The notes below the pieces were generated by a model. The model did no database searches. It had not been told where the DNA came from and worked only from the letters and a program-made list of their open reading frames with translations. From contig NC_071284.1 in the NCBI RefSeq assembly GCF_001660625.3, positions 26,553,547 to 26,617,546 of the forward strand: 64,000 bases of DNA. The letters are read 5' to 3'. How positions within the stretch are numbered: position 1 is the stretch's first letter; every line of letters begins with the position of its first letter. Below, piece after piece: positions 24,336 through 38,369 of this stretch. The position numbers and the translations under genes were made by a program. The DNA is from Ictalurus punctatus (taxonomy: Eukaryota; Chordata; Actinopteri; Siluriformes; Ictaluridae).

Positions 24336-24738
24336 TAGGGATGGGCGATATACTGGTAGAAATTCTCCCCACAATATGAATTAGTCTTCCTGCAATAATT
24401 ACGATAAAGCCTAGTCGATGGCGTATTTGTGTGCGACGCGTTCGCAGCTCACGTGCAGAGCGAAAACGAGTACAGCGGAAGGAGGACGTGAAGCTGAGGA
24501 GGAGGTTATTGCTAAACGAGGAACTACCTCTACAATCTGGAACTGGTTCAGTTACAGAAAATCAGTTTTACTTTTAGATCACTGTTTGTGTTTCTGAGGC
24601 TCTCGAGATCACAGCTATCACATGTAGTTGAAAACAGTGGTGCACGGTACTATGTTTATATCCTCACTGATATCGTTATCACAGTAAATATCAGAAAAAT
24701 ATCGTGATATGGTTTTAAGTTCACATCGCCCATCCCTA
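24336..24738. mobile_element. hAT-type miniature element with 8-bp target duplication
   Basis: The ends are inverted: tagggatgggcgatat on the left and atcgcccatcccta on the right. They are flanked by gtattgag (24328-24335) and gtatcgag (24739-24746), an 8-bp duplication with one mismatch. The 403-bp body has no transposase. Near the right end 'atcgttatcacagtaaata' and 'aatatcgtgatatgg' are typical of this fish family. It is non-autonomous. Confidence 0.9.
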
Positions 24739-24769
24739 GTATCGAGTCAGAATCACTTTATCGAATAGG

Positions 24770-25920
24770 AATCACATTATTGGCCAGGTACATGTGCATG
24801 TACTGGGATTGAATAGAATTGGCGTGCAACATTGCAAATGCAATCGGTACAATAATACAGCAATGTAGATATGGCAGGACAAATAATGCAAACTATACAA
24901 AGAATACAATAAGCCAATAAAAAGGAATTTCAAATATGTATGTAATATGTTAATGCCTTGAACTAAAAGTACAGGGAATATACAGCTAGCTGCACTAGGT
25001 GTTTCATGGAATCACATATTCACATTGTAATAAATAAATAAATAAATAAAAAACCGTGCACAGTGCAATTACACAGGTTTGGCAGAGTGGTCTATTCAGA
25101 ACTGTTAATGAGAGCTACTGCCTGTAGGAAGAAGCTTTTTGTGTGTCATGCTGCTTTTGTATGAACTGCTCTGAGGCACTTTCCAGATCTTAATCGCTGA
25201 ACTAGGCAGTGGCCAGGATGGGAAGGGTCTGTAATGATCTTCCATGCATGCTTCCCTTATTCAGGACTTTAACAGGTCTCGGTTGGAATTCAGGCTGTAC
25301 CTGATAATATGTTTGGAGAGGATTGTATTTTTTCAGCTTTTGCAGGAAGAACAACCTTCACTGTGTCGTTTCTGATGATGCAGTTAGTGTTGTACCACTT
25401 AAGGTTACCTGGCATGATACGACCTATGTACTTGAATAGCTCAACTGTTTTGAAAAGTGAGCCCTTTGAGGGTGATCGAGTTTCTATTTTCTAAAAAATT
25501 GATGATGATCTCTAGTGTTTTGAGCTCTGTAGGTGACCGTGACAGCACCAGACTGACTGTTGTTCCACTTCCAGTCTGATAAGGACTGATCATTGTTGGA
25601 TATAAGGTTTACAAGTGTGTTGTCATGATGGACAGTAAAGTTATTGGTGTATAGGGAGAAGAGAAGGTGGAAGATCCCTGGGGTGCGCCAGTCCTGAGAG
25701 TTACCGAGTCTGACATGTTTTGCCAAACCACACATTCTGCTGTATGTCTGTCAGGAAGTCTGAGATCCTTTGGCAGAATGAAATAAATGAGTGAGTTTCT
25801 TGTCCAGCAGCTCTGGAATTATCATGTTGAAGGCTGAGCTGAAGTCAACAGGATTCTCATGTATGTACCAGCTGTGTCGAGATGCTGGTGAATGAATTGT
25901 AGGCCTAATATTTAATACAT
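24770..25920 (-). pseudogene. Degraded LINE, reverse transcriptase remnant and 3' end
   Basis: On the minus strand, 25850 down to 25500 reads in several frames through motifs of a CR1/L2/Rex1-type reverse transcriptase: DFSSAFNMIIPELLDKKLTH, then a TGAPQGS-like motif (here RTGAPQGS), and a SLYTN-like segment. The part 24770-25250 looks like the 3' end of such elements (the + strand 'ctgcctgtaggaagaagctt' segment). Frameshifts and stops are many. Which clade it belongs to is uncertain. Confidence 0.6.
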
Positions 25921-28648
25921 GGTTAACTTCAGGATGTCAAGGACGTTTTTGGTTACATTTGTGAGGTAAGAATGAGTAGCTCAAAAGTCTTCCTTAATAC
26001 TGATGGTACAGCAGCTGGTCTGTAATCATGTTGGGCGTTGTTGTTGTTGCTTGATGTTGGACGTCTTGAAACAGGTAGGAACCATGTAAAGTTCTAGAGA
26101 TTTGATTAAATGTGAACAAAGTGCACTGCTTCAGTGTGGATTATGCAAAACTCACAGGACAGCTACTACTAAGGTAGTGGCACTGGTGGAATGTAAACAA
26201 AACCTGCTGGTGAATAGAAAAAAATATCCTTACATCAGGTTCACTTTGATGAATGTTTCTGCCTTTGCCACTCCATCTCCGGCAGACGTCCAGATCATTG
26301 ATTGATGACACAAGCAGAACTTCTTCAAATAATTTGGACATGGAGAACTTATCATTGCATAGTCTGTTATAGAAGTTGGCTAAGATATTTAATGGGCTCG
26401 TCTTGTACGGTGTGACAAGTAATAAAACCCAGTGATGACAGCAGCGTGATTAGCTGTCCAATGGCAAACTTTCATACCAGCGACAAGCAGATCTTTTAGT
26501 GGTATTTTGTTATTTTGTATTAACAGCAGGTTTTCCCAAAAATTAATTATGCACAACTTCAGCACCACTTGACGAATTAAGATGAGAATGGGGCGGTGCA
26601 CTTTATGAAGCTACTAAAGAGCAGTTATTGCTATGTCCTCAACCATGATGCCTGTGTGTGTGTCCATCTGTGTTAGTAAGTGGGTGCCAGACCTGATAAT
26701 GGCCCTTTAAAGACCACAAAACCTTTTAGACCTAAACACATTGGAGCCAGCTGCATAGGCTAGACGCTCTCCCATGTAAGTAGGAGAGAAATGTATCCCA
26801 GCATTCCTCAGTCAGACTGCAGGAAGTAGACATAGATAAAGTTCTAATACTATGCTCCTTACAGATTAACAATGCTGTGACACCAAACGACGCTGTGGGT
26901 ATTTTTGTTTAAAAAATATTGTAGATTAATTTGTCCAGTATACACCGTAAATAACACCATTGACAGCATCACCAGATCCATTGTTTGTCTCTTTCCTGTC
27001 TCTGAATGTCAGTTTCAGTCTATATATTTGGCTTTCTTTGCTTTCTGACTCCATTGATGTGGTCTTGTTCTCATATTTCTATAGACTTCTGCTTCTTAAA
27101 GATCATTGGTTGAGTTAACAAATAATAAATAAGTGCTCCATTTATAATTCTATGTTCAATTTGACCGATGACCTCGTTTCCTGTGGCGCTACAGTTCTGA
27201 CGATGTGCCAGTCCTATAGTGTGGGTTGTCTGATAATATGTATTATCAGCCAAATAACCCTGTTTCTAAATGCAGAGTAATACAACCAAGCATCTGCTTC
27301 CCTACAAACTTAGAGCTAGCTAAGTGTGACTTAAGCGTGCACCTGATTGGATCGTCAATGTTAATATAAACTATTAGTGAAAGCTTTTTTTAAAAAGGAA
27401 ACTGTTTTAAAATGTCATTTAAACAACCCTCACAAGTCAAACCGGTGGTGACAAAAGCAGAAGTTGGGTGGGAAAGAGGCTATTGCCTCATAAACAGCTG
27501 ACACAGGGCCTTGTTAAGGGGTGATGCATGAAGGCAAAAAGGGATGAATCTTAAGGAAAGATCAACTTAAGGCCACATGTGTCACTTGCCTGTTCACTGG
27601 TCCATGTGGTCTCTGCTTTAATATTGCCTCCATAGAACGTAAACAAAATCGGGGGGGGGGTTTGTCCCTTGTTTTTCTATGTTGTATTTTATAATAGATA
27701 GCATGTAAAATGGCTGCTGTGGATGTTCTGCACTCTCTCACATGCAAACCTCACACTGTCTTGTATTTAATAGTGTTATAGTACACCATAGCTCTATTAA
27801 ACTCTTCTACAATAGCAACCTCAGCTTTGTAGATGAATCATTACAGGCTAGAGATGTTGGCTGATCATCAATGATGGAGGTTACAAGTTGTAACTGCTTT
27901 TAAAAGGGCCTAGAGGGAGAGAACAAAGTGTGCTTACTTGCCAAAAACATAATGAAAACTTGGTATCCATTACACTGCTGTAAACTTTTCTCTCTGTGAA
28001 TCTGGCGATGAACTAGAATTGAGTGTCTGCTTGCAATATGTGAATGAGATGCTCCTTGACCCGAGCTATGTCCTCTTTATCTGTCTCCATTGTGTCTGTT
28101 TGACCCTCTCAGTGAGGTTAATGTAAATGCAGGTCAATAGGTCACAGGTTAAGGGGTGAAAGTTGAGAATAAGTCTTTGGTCACTTTTGCCCTGTGTCCA
28201 GACCTAGTCTGTCCAAAATGGAAAAGAAAGCGGGAAAGAGAGGAGATGAATCTGAGACTGGCCCACCCCAGAACCCGCCCTTTTCCCATCCCTAATACAC
28301 ACCCTTGAGTCTCGCTGACCCTAAACACAACCTCATTCCGCTTTGTCTCATGACTGCCAAGAAAAACCATTAGTACACAAACCAAAAAGTCCCCATGTCA
28401 GTAGAGCTCAATTTATTTGTTCTCCAGATTTTCCCCGAAACCGTAATATTTAATCTTGAAGATGTTTCATTACTTATGAATTCCCACGACTGATGGAAAA
28501 TCTGTGGTAGTTAACCATTCTTTGTCATTCACACCTATGATGTCATGAGACTGACTTTAAATAGATTCGAGAGGTGTGAATTGATGCAAGTGTTGTGTTA
28601 AGGTTTAAAATAATGTTATAATTAGATGGTACATGGTCTCCAGAGATG

Positions 28649-28868
28649 CACTATATGGCCAAAATATGGCAATGTTGGTCTTCCCCAAACTGTTGCCATA
28701 AAGATGATTTCACACAATTGTCTAGAATTTCTTTGTACGCTGTAGCGTTAAGATTTGCCTTCACGTGTCATGTTCCAGCATGATGTCCAAAAGTCAGGTC
28801 TATGAAGGCATGGTTTACCAAAGTTGGAGTGGAAGAACTCGAGTAGCCTGCACAGAGCCAATTTAACA
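28649..28868 (+). mobile_element. Tc1/mariner-type element fragment (family K, copy 1)
   Basis: It starts with cactatatggccaaaatatg, the known inverted end of a common fish Tc1/mariner-superfamily element, then ttccccaaactgttgcc, tttgtacgctgtagcgtta and tggtttaccaaagttggagt. The C-terminal transposase part is missing. Related copies are at 51862-52352 and 53946-54336. Confidence 0.75.
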
Positions 28869-31800
28869 TGGATAGCCTCCTTTAGAAGACGGCTTGGTGG
28901 CACAGTTGGTAGCATCGCTTGTCCCTTGTCCCTTGTCCCTGAGAAGTAGGTAGACCAATTTAGTGATGTTTGTTTTCCTGTATATTGATTTACTGGATTG
29001 TGTTCATTCTTTTGCACTGCTTGTCTTTTGGCATCTGGTCCTTTGTGTGGACAAGTTTTTATCTTGGTGTGTTGCTAAGTCTGAAATATACAGACAGACC
29101 ACATTTGATGAAAATGCTCCCAGTATTCAATCACATGAAGCATAACAATGTTTTTGTTTATAGTGCTTTTGCTTCTTCTGCTGTTTGTCTGTAGTTCCTG
29201 TTGTACCTTGTGACTGTTTTAATGCCCATTCTTGACACCGTTTCAGACCTTCTTTGTGATTATGCCTATATTTTTATACCTCCGCAACCAGGTGTGAGCT
29301 TCTCATTAGTGTGATTATCTCATGAACAATTGGTTGAAGGTTTGTAGGATTTATATGAAATTATCATTTTATCCAGCAGATTAACTGATTTTGGAATCTA
29401 TTCGAACAGGGTCAAGGTCACAGCAAGGTCCAACGTCTGAAATAGTTTTTCTTTTATTTCTGTTTGAAGCATATTTTGAGGGAATTTCAGGCAGACATGG
29501 AGGCAGAGGCATCCCCATCGACTTGTTTGAGTAATATCCGAGTTGTTCTGTGGTCTTCTTGCCTTTTTCCGAACGTGTAGTTTGTTTTTCTGCATTTCGC
29601 AACGTGTACAAAGAATATATCACTTTACATGTTTCAAATTAATTGTTTAACATGCAATTCGTAAACTACCTTTCCCTGTACAAAACTCTAAATCTTTTCT
29701 CAGTGTATGCCAAAAACACCCGTGTGCCAAAAATTCCTCACCCAACACCACAGTATCACTTCCATATCTACCAGTGTCAAGCAATGAGTGAGCAATTTAG
29801 AGCTCACTCAATTTATTTAATGCTGGTTTATGACTTGATATAAAGTAGTAGAATCTTCACCCATTTACCATCACCAGAAAGGCACTTGTAGTGAAGGCAG
29901 CCCAAGCTCTGCAAACATCTCTTTCATCATGAACATAAGAAGAACAGTCTTTCTGTCCTCTTTCACGAAAGGAACATTCAGCATATGGCAGCTATGGAGC
30001 CTGGGGGTTCAACTGACCCTCTTGGTCTGAGCATTTCCCTTTCAAGAGCTACAAAAACCATGGATAATGCATGAGAAGATGCTATTGGATAAAAAGACAC
30101 TCATCAGAACCACACCGTAACTGGATCTTCACCAGAGTGGTCTAAACCCCCATCTAAACCATACACATGGTACCCATATGGCTTAGTGGATAGCTTCCTC
30201 TCTCTCACTCTCACATACACACTCTCTTTAACACAGGCATGCTAACTTAATCCAGATCTCCACTGCCTTGGGCTTTTCATGCCATGTTGTCATTTTTTTC
30301 CCATGTTGTCTGCACTCAAACCTAAGACCCTAAGGCAGCTGGAGCAGGAAGGAGTACTGTGCTGTGTTAATGGTGAGCAGAGTGTTTAGATCATAGAGGA
30401 TATATTGTTCACTGTTAGCTCTAGCCCTAGCTTTAGTTGTTAAGAAAGTACAAGTAAATTGGGCTTGTTATTGTAATGGCAACTTTATTATAGTCCAGAT
30501 AATCTTTGTCAACCAGAATCCGTGTGCACAAAACACTGCCAAAGTACTGAAATACCATGTAGGTTTGTTTCGGTCCTCAGTATGCTTCACCCTCAGTGAG
30601 AGCACTGCATGTTGGTCACCATACAATACAGAGTGGCCTATACTTGGTGGAGTATTGTTCAAAAGGTCAGGACAAGCATAGTAGGTATTGTAGTAAAAAG
30701 AAACATGTGAATCGACCATTTTCTGAACTAATTGTTCTTCTAAAATTCCCAAAAGTCACTAGACAAAAAAAAAAAGTTTCAAGAGATACCAGTTAAATTC
30801 AGTCCAGCTGAAATTGTAGTGCACATGCAAGGGTCTCCTCACCAATTTAGTTTCAGTCCATCAAACTTTGCACACTACATAAATCATCTCTTTCAGTGGC
30901 TGCCCTCCATTTTTGCACTTTCCACCCCTTGGCCGAGTGCTGCTGCGGGTGAGACGAATGGCTTTGGGGCCAAAACCACTGAAGGTTCATCCACCTCTCC
31001 ATCCAGCTTCATGGTCATGTGTCATTCTCTTTCTCTAGAATAAGAGCTCCCACTGGACTGAATGAGCACAGCAACAAGCCTGGGTGCTGCCTGCCGGACC
31101 TGCCTTTTGGAAGCTTTGTTATAGCTCAATGCCAAGTCGGTGCCCATTCAATGGACTTATTGTGCCCAGGCATGGGATGGTCTCGGGTGGTTCTGGAAAC
31201 GAACCCACTCAGAGAGAGGAACGGAGCACAAAGAGGAGCCTGTGTAGGAGGGAACAGAGTAAAATTTACACTAACTATGGGTTCTGAACGTCTGGGCTGA
31301 GCTTCAACAGTGAAAAACGTCCCAGTGTAAAAGCCATATGGTAGAGATAGCTAAAGGGAATTGACTTTTTTGAGGTGGTTTAATTTTACAAAGGTAGTTA
31401 TTACTTTAGTCGTGAGTCTTTATTTTTATTTTTTTATCCACCATGCTGTCCTGTTGAGGGGAGAAAAAAATTTAAAAGTTCATCCTTATATAAACATCAA
31501 ATCTACACATTGTTTATAATTTTACAGAGAAAGGAACTCACAGGACTGAAAAACATTAAATCCTTAACCGTTAAGTTCAGTCAATATTGTAAATGCTCTC
31601 TGCCTTGTTGGGTCAGCCGTCCACTTTTGTTTCTCTCTCTTTGTCTTTATTTTGACCTCTCTAGACTCCCACCATCATTTCTTTTGTTCATAAGCTTTCT
31701 CTGTCCTATGTCTCTGTTCTTTGCTCACTCACCACTATTCAGTGACGTTCAGTATCACATTAATGAGATGTCCACAATAGAAGGAGGCAGCAAAAGCTAA

Positions 31801-33039
31801 ACTCAAAGATCCAGAATGCAATTCAGCTATACGACACAGTTGCATTGTTACGGCAGACACTCTGCTCGGCTCGTTAGACGTGTCCAAGCCCGATGGCGCT
31901 AATGCAGCTTTGGCATGATAGATGAAGCTTTGGAACCTGACTGTTTGAGCAGAGTGTACAGATGAGGAGGTGAGAGAGCTGGACAGGCTAAGGGAATAAA
32001 GCACTGCTGCAGCACTTTCTGTAGGTAAAGATGAAGCAAGGGATAATTAAACTGCATTGTGGGTAATATGGGGGGGTCAATTCAGAATTTATTTACAAAA
32101 TAATTCTTGAACTCCATTTAAGAGTACATTTTAATTATGAAGATTAAAATGCAAGCCGTTAAGGGTGGATATTTTTTTTTCTCCCCTTTATAATACACAA
32201 TATTGTTTTCAATATTTGTGCTGAAGCCATCTAGGTACAGTAGGTGTCACTTTTTTGGGTCCTCCGCAAAAAAAAAGAAAAAGGCTAAGCATGGCTGTCG
32301 TCTTTGAGATGTCATTTTGGCTAAATTTAAGGCAGCATTACATGTTTACATTTAAAAGAAGGCAAATCTATTTATTCTAGTAGCCTAATAATTTGTATTT
32401 TTATAAACAGTATTGTTTAAATGGTTACGTCATTTTTGTGTTAGGAAAAGCAAATAATCCTGTATATTCTCTATATTATAGGCAATAGTGAGTGGTTTAA
32501 TTTCGCACATAGCGTTAAGCATGCGGCTAGCTATACCACTTCTTTTTTCTTTTGTTACATCACTTTAACGACCTTGTTTGTTGGACCCACAAGCAAGTAA
32601 TAAATGCCCCTAAATGAATGAATGATTGACTGACTGACTCTCTATTGTTAGTGTGCTTGGGCAGGAGTTTTAGCTGATGTCATGCAGTGTAGGCAGTAGC
32701 ATGATGTCCCCTCTAGTGTTAACTGGCTAGCTAGCTAGCTCTATTTGAGGTAAACGTTTACTAGCTAGCTAACATTATGGTTTTTGAAGCATAAATAACC
32801 TGAACTGCTTTCTGTTCTACATTTTGTCTGAAAGCCTCACCTACGGATTCTCCTTTACATTTCCTGGGGACCAGTACAATTTGTGAAGAGAAAGTTTCCC
32901 CACAAGCTGCACTCACGATCTGGCTAAACTAGTCATAATAGTCTTTAAGAGTGTTTTGAACTGGGTGTTTCTAAACTGGATACCATTCTTAACTATTGAT
33001 GAAATTTCTACTCATACCAAGTGTTTCACACAAGTCCTG

Positions 33040-33650
33040 AAAAGTGAAGCCAAAACGTTTTGATCGCCCCCAGGTGCCTGGATGCAGTATAGGTCATAAA
33101 CCCCGCCCTCTCCATGTAATCTAATGAGACGAGACAAACTAAACAATTAAATTACACTTCAAATAATTTTTTTCCAAAGATGGTTTCTGTCATTTTAGGT
33201 CGTTTTTATCACAGTGATGTAAGTTCAAGTGTTTGTTTTTTAAATAAATCTGATTTTAGTTAGTTATTTGATGCTATAAAAACAGGGGTGTGACGTCATG
33301 ATTGACAGCTGTGATTGACAGCTTCTCTGAGCGAAGTAGTCACTGAGGCACCAACGGACTTTTTTCAGGATCTTCGGGAGGAGATTGGAGCTGTAACTTT
33401 AATTACCACATTTCCATAACTGTTTATTTCACACTGATATAATGAGTTGAAAAAATTCAGGGGAGTGTGCTTGCGATTGATTCTGTGGGAGTGTGGGTGG
33501 GACCTTGATACCGCGGTTCCACTTCACGCTCACTACGGCACAGACTCGGGCTCCAAGATGTCAGCGCCATATTGGGACATTGGCGGCTTCACTTTTCTAC
33601 AGCAGAAGAGGGTGATGGATCGTCGTCCATCTTTTTTTTACAGTCTATGA
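33040..33650. mobile_element. Miniature inverted-repeat element
   Basis: It opens with aaagtgaagccaaaacg and closes with ggcggcttcactttt, then 'cgtccatcttttttttacag' and tctatga, a combination I recognise as a frequent teleost miniature element. It contains short internal duplications (attgacagctgtgattgacag). No coding region is supported. Exact borders and superfamily are uncertain. Confidence 0.55.
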
Positions 33651-33698
33651 CTCATACAGGCATGCCAGAACTTATCAAAGGGTTAAACTCTGTAGCTC

Positions 33699-33736
33699 AC
33701 ACACACACACACACACACGCACACACACACACACAG
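33699..33736. repeat. (CA)n microsatellite
   Basis: A CA run of about 38 bp with one G interruption. Confidence 0.95.
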
Positions 33737-34179
33737 AGATTTGTGCTTATTGAATATGATAAGTGGGTCTGTGTCCATTAGCCGGTACAGGAAGTCCAGA
33801 CATCCTATTGTTTCAATCTTATCTAGGTTATTGCTGAAAAAGCACAAATTCTCTGGCGCTCTGTCTCTCGCTCATTCATTCCTGCATCAGGTCAGCCGAG
33901 TCAGCATAATCCCAGGGCCAAAGTCAATATACGTTTCTACCACACATATACTCTTTATTATCAGCTATCTATTTAACTGCTCTTTGTCTCTGAAGGTCTG
34001 GTCTGTACTGATTGATGTTTTATGAGTGAAAAGGTCTGGTGAAGGTATAGAATCCGAGAGATGTCTCTGAGAGTAGATAGGGAGCAATGGAGAGTGTGAC
34101 TGCCTTTTGCTGCTTTATGTACATGAATTTAAGTATTTAAGAAAGGCTTTAATCAAAACATTAGGTTACATTAAAACAC

Positions 34180-34285
34180 AGGCTCCCAATGTGGGTCCTG
34201 GAGTACCCCCTGTGTGTAAGAGCAAGGAGAACACTCAAATGTTCTGGACAGGCAGTATTCCAGGACCAGGGTTGGGAACCAGTGC
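34180..34285. mobile_element. Short palindromic miniature element
   Basis: The left end ggctcccaatgtgggtcctg plus gagtac is an imperfect inverted match to the right end attccaggaccagggttggg plus aacc. The element is about 106 bp. The 'lone hairpin' type is common in fish. Confidence 0.65.
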
Positions 34286-34817
34286 ATTAGAGGTTTTATG
34301 TACTGTTTGATTATATGACTAAGATGTGTTCAGGACCGATGAACGTCATGAAGGCCAAATAAAGTGTCCCGAGAAATTCTCTTGAAGGGTGTGTGAGGTT
34401 GTGCAAGCAGGTTTATTTCAGGTTCTGCAAGTTTATGCTTGATTCTAACTTGTAATAATTTTGTTATGATGTTCAGTCAAGTTATATATTGATGATATGT
34501 CCTTCACATTTATACACTGTCTATAAACACATAAGGCCAAACGATCATTGGTGGTTCCTCCTAGATGGTCAGCTCTCCTGAACCAGCCTCCTTGACTACT
34601 CAGTCCTACGTCCTTTAGCCCAGTGGCTTTGAAATGAGTAAAACATCATCATTAAGAATATATTTAGTCCTTGAATGCACTCCTAGGAAAGGGATGAAGC
34701 AGGATGCTTCCAGAGGGAGATACACAAGGTGCTTCATACGTGTCATTAATTTTAGTGTGTGATAATGCCTATGAAATAAGTTCTCCAGCCCCAACAAATA
34801 CAAATTTGTTAGTTTGT

Positions 34818-34970
34818 TCATTCATTCATCCATCAGTAACCACTTTATCCTCTTGAAAGTTGCAGAACATCAGGAGTCTATCCCGGGATCCCTGGTCATA
34901 AGGCCAAAATACAACCTGGATGACTCAATTCTATCACAGAACACCATGCAGTAGAATGTTGCATAGGCTG
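34818..34970 (+). repeat. SINE-like repeat fragment
   Basis: This is a diverged fragment of the family at 59618-59966, with the landmarks cattcattcatccatcag, aaccactttatcctc, gagtctatcccggga and 'aacaccatgcagta'. Confidence 0.5.
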
Positions 34971-35149
34971 GAAGCATCCAAGTAACCAATGTACACATTC
35001 AATAATGGCTTGACAGCTGTTAATTCAGTTCGTAATTACACTTTGTCATATAGACAGCTTCGTTATCGCCAGTGACAAGTGATACAGCTGGGCAACAGAT
35101 CATCAATAACTAACAGTGCTTTAAAGTAGCACTTCAGTGAGCAAAGACT

Positions 35150-35640
35150 GTTACAGTTGGCATCATTTCTTGCATCCTTTCAGTTTGTCTAAACATCTGA
35201 AATCTCGGACGTGCCCGACAGCCACTCTTAGGACGTTTATCATGTTCATTAAACCCACAGATCATTTTTGCAGATTGCGAAGAAACTCTGCCCATCTTTA
35301 CTTCTGAAAGACTCTGCCTCTCTAAGATACTCTTTTTATATTCAGTCATGTTACTGACCTGTTGCCAATTAACCTCCAGCTGTTTCTTTTTAGTAACACT
35401 TACTTTTCCAGCCTTTTGTTGCCCCTGTCCCCACTTTTTTGAGACGTGTTGCGGCCATCAAATTCAAAATTACCTTATTTTCTACTTAACTTGGTACATT
35501 TCCTCAGCTTAAACATTTGATATGTTTTCTATGTTCTATTGTGAATAACATATGGGTTTGTGACCTTTGCAAATCCATTGCATTTTGTATTTATTTACAT
35601 TTTTCACAGTGTCCCAACTTTTTTGGAATTGGGGTTGTAT
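35150..35640 (+). mobile_element. Tc1-like element remnant (family T, 3' end)
   Basis: It ends with ttttttgagacgtgttgcgg, catcaaattcaaaattacc, 'gatatgttttctatgttcta' and the terminal 'cccaacttttttggaattgg' plus ggttgta, which I recognise as the 3' end of a common Tc1-like element of fishes. The 5' portion (35150-35400) reads as its opposite end inverted (cagtcatgttactgacctg, ccagctgtttctttttagt), so the copy is a fold-back or rearranged form. The outer element at 51565-52795 belongs to the same family. Confidence 0.7.
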
Positions 35641-37797
35641 TATACAAGTGAGTATACAGAGTTCTTGGACCTATTAAGCATTCCGTTATGACTTTTGTTT
35701 CCCTCGTTGATTTTTTTTTCTTGCTGTTGCTTTTCAGACGTTGTGTCCATTAAATCCAAAAGTCCAAAGATCAAAGAAGAGCTAACATAGCACTGATTTT
35801 ATGTTTGTGTTACATAGCACTGATTGAAAGTTTGTGTTTTTTGCATGTGAAAACCAGATGCATGTATCGCTGACCTGAATATTTCCATTGATTATTTTCC
35901 TCAGGGGACGTGTATGCAGTTATTTCTCTATAAACATGAAGAATGAGGCTGTAGTTGCGTTTCGTATGTGAGAGACATGAGAAATGTTTAGAATGCAATG
36001 TGTTTCCCAATCTCCTCTCCGTTTTCGTCTTATCTCTTGCATTCTCTCACCCGTCTGAGGCGGATTTCCTGCCAACTGCTTTCTCACAAAACAGGAACTT
36101 ACTGAGACTGCAGAATACTTAGAGGGGTGTGTTAAGGTGCAATTTCCTGTTGCGTCTTGGTATATGAGCAGCGAGTATACTCCTTTCTATAATCATTTCT
36201 ATAAATAACTGCATACCCTTTGTTGTTTTGGTTAAAGTATGTAGGGTAAAATTAAAATAGGAATAAAAAAAAAATACTGCTGGATAACCATCAGAAAATG
36301 CAGTATGGTAAAGGAAGACCAGACTATAAAGCTGATTGGGGTCTGGTAGAAGATACACACAGCATCTGAGTGCATGTCATTAAATTGAAGCAACACATTT
36401 TTATCTTCAGACCTCAAACAGTGCATATTTGTACAACCTGATAATACAATATTGTTATACAGTCTTTTTGTACTGCAGTGCACTTGTCTTGTACTTTGCA
36501 CCCTTTAAGAACTCTCTGTGATGAGCAAACCGTGAAGGGCACCTTGGCATCGATTCTCTGAAAGTGTACTAAAGAGATGAGCACTATTTCTCACTATTTC
36601 TAGAGACTCTGAAGGCCATAACAAATGATTTATTATTGATTATGTTATTATCGATGATACTATTTTCACACTCATTAATTCATTCAGTAAACTTGTATGG
36701 AGTGTGGATAGGGGCGGGGCCATCCTAGAAAAGACCACTCTTAAGAGAATAGAAATGTTTCATCTTTAATTACACAGGTAGATGTTGCCCTGCAATGGCA
36801 TTACTGCCTGCTTTGTTGCATTACTAATGCATGCTCAGTGCTACTGGTCCAAATGGTTTCCTATTACACCTAATACCACTCAGGCACACAACCAGAGCCA
36901 TACAGACCTTCCAAGTGACTAAGGCTGTAACAAACCCTACTGGCATCGTTAATGCATGCTCAGTGCCACTGGTTCCATATGGCATAGGTCAGCTGCAGGG
37001 TCATCAGCCGGGTACCACTATACTTGTGCTTGGGCTTGTAAAAGTAATGACTTGCAACGCTGGCTACATTCTCCAGGTGACCATTGGCCTGCTTGGTGAC
37101 CCTCGTTTGATTTTTTCTTCAGTTCTTTATAAAATATCATTATTACTGTATATAGTTCCCCAGCATATAAGCTATTAAATCCTCCAGTGAGTCCTTAATG
37201 CCTCTGGTAACCTAAATTCAGTCTTTCTAACAAGGTTGGCGTTGATTTTTTGAGCCCGATATGCAACATAAACGATGAATAATTAATGGTTTTATGATGT
37301 CTTATTTGCTTGAACTTTTCCCTTTTGGCTTCAGAATTTGAGAGCTTTGTTAGTTTTTGTTTGCTATTATATTTCTTAGACTTAAGCAGTTATAGTGGAC
37401 TACATCTTGGTCAGTAGTTGTTGATTTGGTTCACTATAACAGCAGCTCTAATAGTAGTTCCAGCTGCAAGGCAAATCACAAGCATGTATTAATCCGTTCT
37501 TTCTGAAGCATTGTGGTTTCTATAGTAACAAATTGCACGGGGTCTTGTGTGGAAGCCGCGCCACATAAATGGATTAAAAAATGGGTGTAGTTGGTGATAT
37601 AGTGACGTTTTCTCTGAGGACATGGTTGTTTAGCATTTTTGGAAGTCTGGAGTGTCAGTGCTTCATAACAGTCTGAGGTAAAGCTGTTCCTTTACGCTTT
37701 CTGCCCCGGGAAAGTCTTCAGGACAGAGGAAGTTTTTTTCAGTATGACAGGTTTTATCCTTTACTTATTCTTTAGTGTAGTGTGATCTACACTAGAG

Positions 37798-37931
37798 AAT
37801 CACAGATTTCTCCTCTTCACTCTCACTTCCATGGGACGCTTCCTCTTGGCCATAGACAACCTGTGATGGCTGTCTATGGCCACGAGGAAGCACCCTATCA
37901 AAGTGAGAGTGAAGAGGGGAAATCTGTGATT
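37798..37931. repeat. Long hairpin-forming inverted repeat
   Basis: Two 61-bp arms (37798-37858 and 37871-37931) are reverse complements at 54 of 61 positions, with a 12-bp loop. The outer 31 bp match with one difference. It shows no terminal motif or target duplication of a class I recognise. The 73-residue minus-strand open frame across it is probably chance. Confidence 0.93.
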
Positions 37932-38369
37932 AGAATGAAACCGACAGCTGCAGGTTAATTTTATAAAACAGCCTCTCCTGCCTTTATAGAGAAAGAGTTT
38001 GTCCAACAGTGAAGCTTTCATTGTGCATAATGTCAGTCACAAAAGCACACCTAAACAGTGTAAAGTGGCAGGTACGCGTCAATAAACACACTTCAATTTG
38101 CTTTGTGACTTCTGTGTCGACCATTGCACATCATGTCTTCCTGTCTCTGGACAACTATGCATGCTCATGTGCTGTTTGTGGATTGCAGTGTTTTAGTTTA
38201 TCTGGACCACACAGGAAGAGGAAGTTGGCTCCGGTTGCTATAGCAACCTGACCCAAGACATGTGTTTATTGAGCCATGGCTTCTTTCTTCTCTATCTCTC
38301 TACTAGCTTCTTTAACCTCTAAGTTTCCATTTTTTCAGCTTATATAGGGGTAGACTTACTTATGACATA

